Positions 57,301 through 60,300 of a stretch of DNA of 64,000 nt are shown in pieces; positions within the stretch are counted from its first letter, which is position 1; each line of letters begins with the position of its first letter. The translations under genes were made by a program, and so were the position numbers. Where the stretch lies: the NCBI GenBank assembly GCA_963989385.1, contig OZ022502.1:55607454-55671453 (forward strand). The letters are read 5' to 3'. Origin of the DNA: Ctena decussata. Taxonomy: Eukaryota > Mollusca > Bivalvia > Lucinida > Lucinidae. The notes below the pieces were generated by a model that did not search any database, was not told where the DNA came from, and saw nothing but the letters and a program-made list of their open reading frames with translations.

Positions 57301-60300
57301 ATAGGCAAATCTTTGCATTGTAGGGTATAGAGTTTGTGAATTAACTTCTCTCACATTTTTCAATAGATCTTTTTCAAACCTTGCATACATGCTGTGAATG
57401 TATTGAAGATTTGTATGTGGGTTTTTGTTGGACTTAAATTAATTTTGACAGAATAATGGCCTTTTGAACTTAGATATTCTAGGGAAATATTTGCATTGTA
57501 GAGTATAGAGTTTATGTTATCAACTTGCTCCACAGTTTTCAATGGATCTTTTTCAAACCTTATCTACATTTTGTAGACATAATCGAAGATATGCATGAGG
57601 TATTTAGATAGATCTAGAACTAATTTTGACAGAATCACAGCCTTTTGAACTTAGTCATTTTGGGCAATTTTTTACATGGTAGGGTATGTTTTCAGTCGAT
57701 TCTTTGTAGGTGCTTTATGGATATACATGTCATGTGACAGGCGCTGCACGGGGGCATCATTAGTGTCTTACAGACACAATTTTCTAGTTATACATTTGTC
57801 TTTCATGTTATTACTCTGAAATGTTCGACCAGACTGATTCTTGGTCAAAACAAAATGATACCTGATAGTACCATTAACAGTTTTATGCTATGCATTTACC
57901 ACTTTTATTTTAATTGATGAATGTAAAAAAATAAAAACTTCACTGTCCTGGTTTTCAGTTTCATGTGTTTTCAGCCTATTACCTTTTCTTTGGGATAAGT
58001 TTGTTTCTTTCTATTTGAAGATTGTGGATTTCTGTCGGCGCCCACTAAGGGTAGTGTGTCCTACTCAAATGGCGCTACGACATATCAAGAAACAGCAATG
58101 TATTCTTGTGACGCTGGGTACACCCTGACTGGAAATGAGAACAGGACATGTCTTTCTAATGGAGTATGGGGAGCAACAGCGCCAGTTTGTATTATAAAAG
58201 GTTAATTCTAGTTAAGGCTTTATTATTGTGGTAGTGGATGGTCCCTTCTATTTGAAGAGACATGGAAAATCCTTTTCGTACAGCACATATGCTCTGGTGT
58301 TCTTTTATTTATTTATTTTCTTTTTTGCAGAAACTTTGTTTAATGCAGAAGTAATAATTAAGATGGCTGACTGCAAACTAGGATTTAATATTTGTTATCT
58401 ATCTATCTATCTATCTACAGTGTATCTATCTATCCTGAAATACTATAATATCTTAATTTGTTTATTACCTCATGCGCACTTCTCTGTTGTGTTACCTTGA
58501 TGGTGAAATAAAATAGGCACACACAAAGTTTTTTGTCCAATAGAACAATAAATATAGGAATACGCAGGGTTTTAGCTCGAAGTAGTTTGTTGAATGTGAT
58601 AAAAGGCGATCGTATTTTTCATGCCATACTGTTACATGCTGTTATACAGTACGCGTGTTCAGTTATGTAACATTCTGAACTCGTAATTCCGAGCTCACAG
58701 CTTCCACCATGGCCTAGGTTAGGTTCTCTAGCCTTTGAATATTTTCATCCTTATTTGCCATCGTCTCAACATTGTTCCACTTGCCCTATAAGAATTGAAA
58801 CATTGTTGAAGATCCCGTCAATCTGCAACATCCATCCATATAGTAAAACATACGCTGATACACTGTCTATTTTCTTTTCTCTTTTTTGCTTATCTCTTTT
58901 TTTTAAGTTTTGTATAGAATGAAATTTTCATTATCACTTGTTTATGCTGTAATGTGGTATACACTTTTGTTCACTTGTTTTCCTTATAACTTGTTTTATT
59001 TATCAGATTGTGGTCCTTTAAATCGTCCAGTGTTTGGAACTATAAACACAGCCAGTGGGACAGTATTCGGAAAATCAGCCTACTACTTTTGCAATTTCGG
59101 TTATACACTAAACGGTGTTTCTCAACGACTTTGTCAGTCAGATGGCTTTTGGAGTGACACTGCCCCAGTCTGCGAAATAAATGGTTCGTACATTCAGCAT
59201 ATTGAACAGCTTGTATTGCAAAGCACATTTTATCCAGAGCTTACTTCATAGGGATAAAAGCTTTTCAGTCGGTTTTTTTCCTGTTAATTCAGGATGCATA
59301 AACCAGGTTACAAAGGTATATACAATACACACAGATTCTTATTAGAAAAATATCGTTGACATACTTAATCTTGGAACTAATAAATGCATTTGTAAGGTGA
59401 AAAATTAAATATGATAGTATTTTATAGGCTTCTAAAATCCTTCTCTTTATCATGTTTATTGCCATGTTTTTCTATTGAAAATATTCCTAAAATATGTTTT
59501 TATCATATATGATTTACAAGTCACTGAATATTTCTAAAATTATATTCTTAAAGTGATATTTCAAAAGTAAAATTATAATAATACAAATATATTCACTAGA
59601 GAAAATTGAAGTCTCCGGAGATTTAAACAAGCCTATTTCTTTGATTTTACTTTCATTTGTTTGTTAATTTAGACCAAAATTCTTCTATTATCGCCATCTC
59701 TTTCTATCGAAAATATTTTTAAAATATGTTCTTTTATCATATACAATGTAATATTCGCTATATATTTCTTAAAACGTATTCTAAATGTAATATTTCCTAA
59801 ATGAAATTATAAGAATAGAAATATATTCACTAATGAAATTTGAAGTCCCCGGAGATTAAAAGAAACTTATTTTCTTAATTTTACTCGCATTTATTTGTTA
59901 TTTTAGACTTATTTATTTTCATGATATAACCCGTTGCCATACGTTATACAGTCATAGATTTTACTTCACATGAAAAGTTACTGACTAAAGTTACATCATT
60001 CCATTTAACTATGCTCGTTCTGTTTTCAGAGTGTGGTTCACTGACAGATCCAGACAACGGAGAAGTGTCAGTAACACAAACAGTTTATAATGAAATCGCG
60101 TCTTATACATGTAATCCTGGTTATGATCTGATCGGTGTGTCTCAGAGGGTTTGTAAGGAGGACAAAACTTGGAGCAGTTCTGCACCAGTGTGTGTAATAA
60201 AAGGTGTACAGTTTTCATTTTTATCAAACAAGTATTCATAAATGTATAATTAATAGACTTAACAAACGAAGATGATGGCGGTAATGTTGTTATGCTGACT

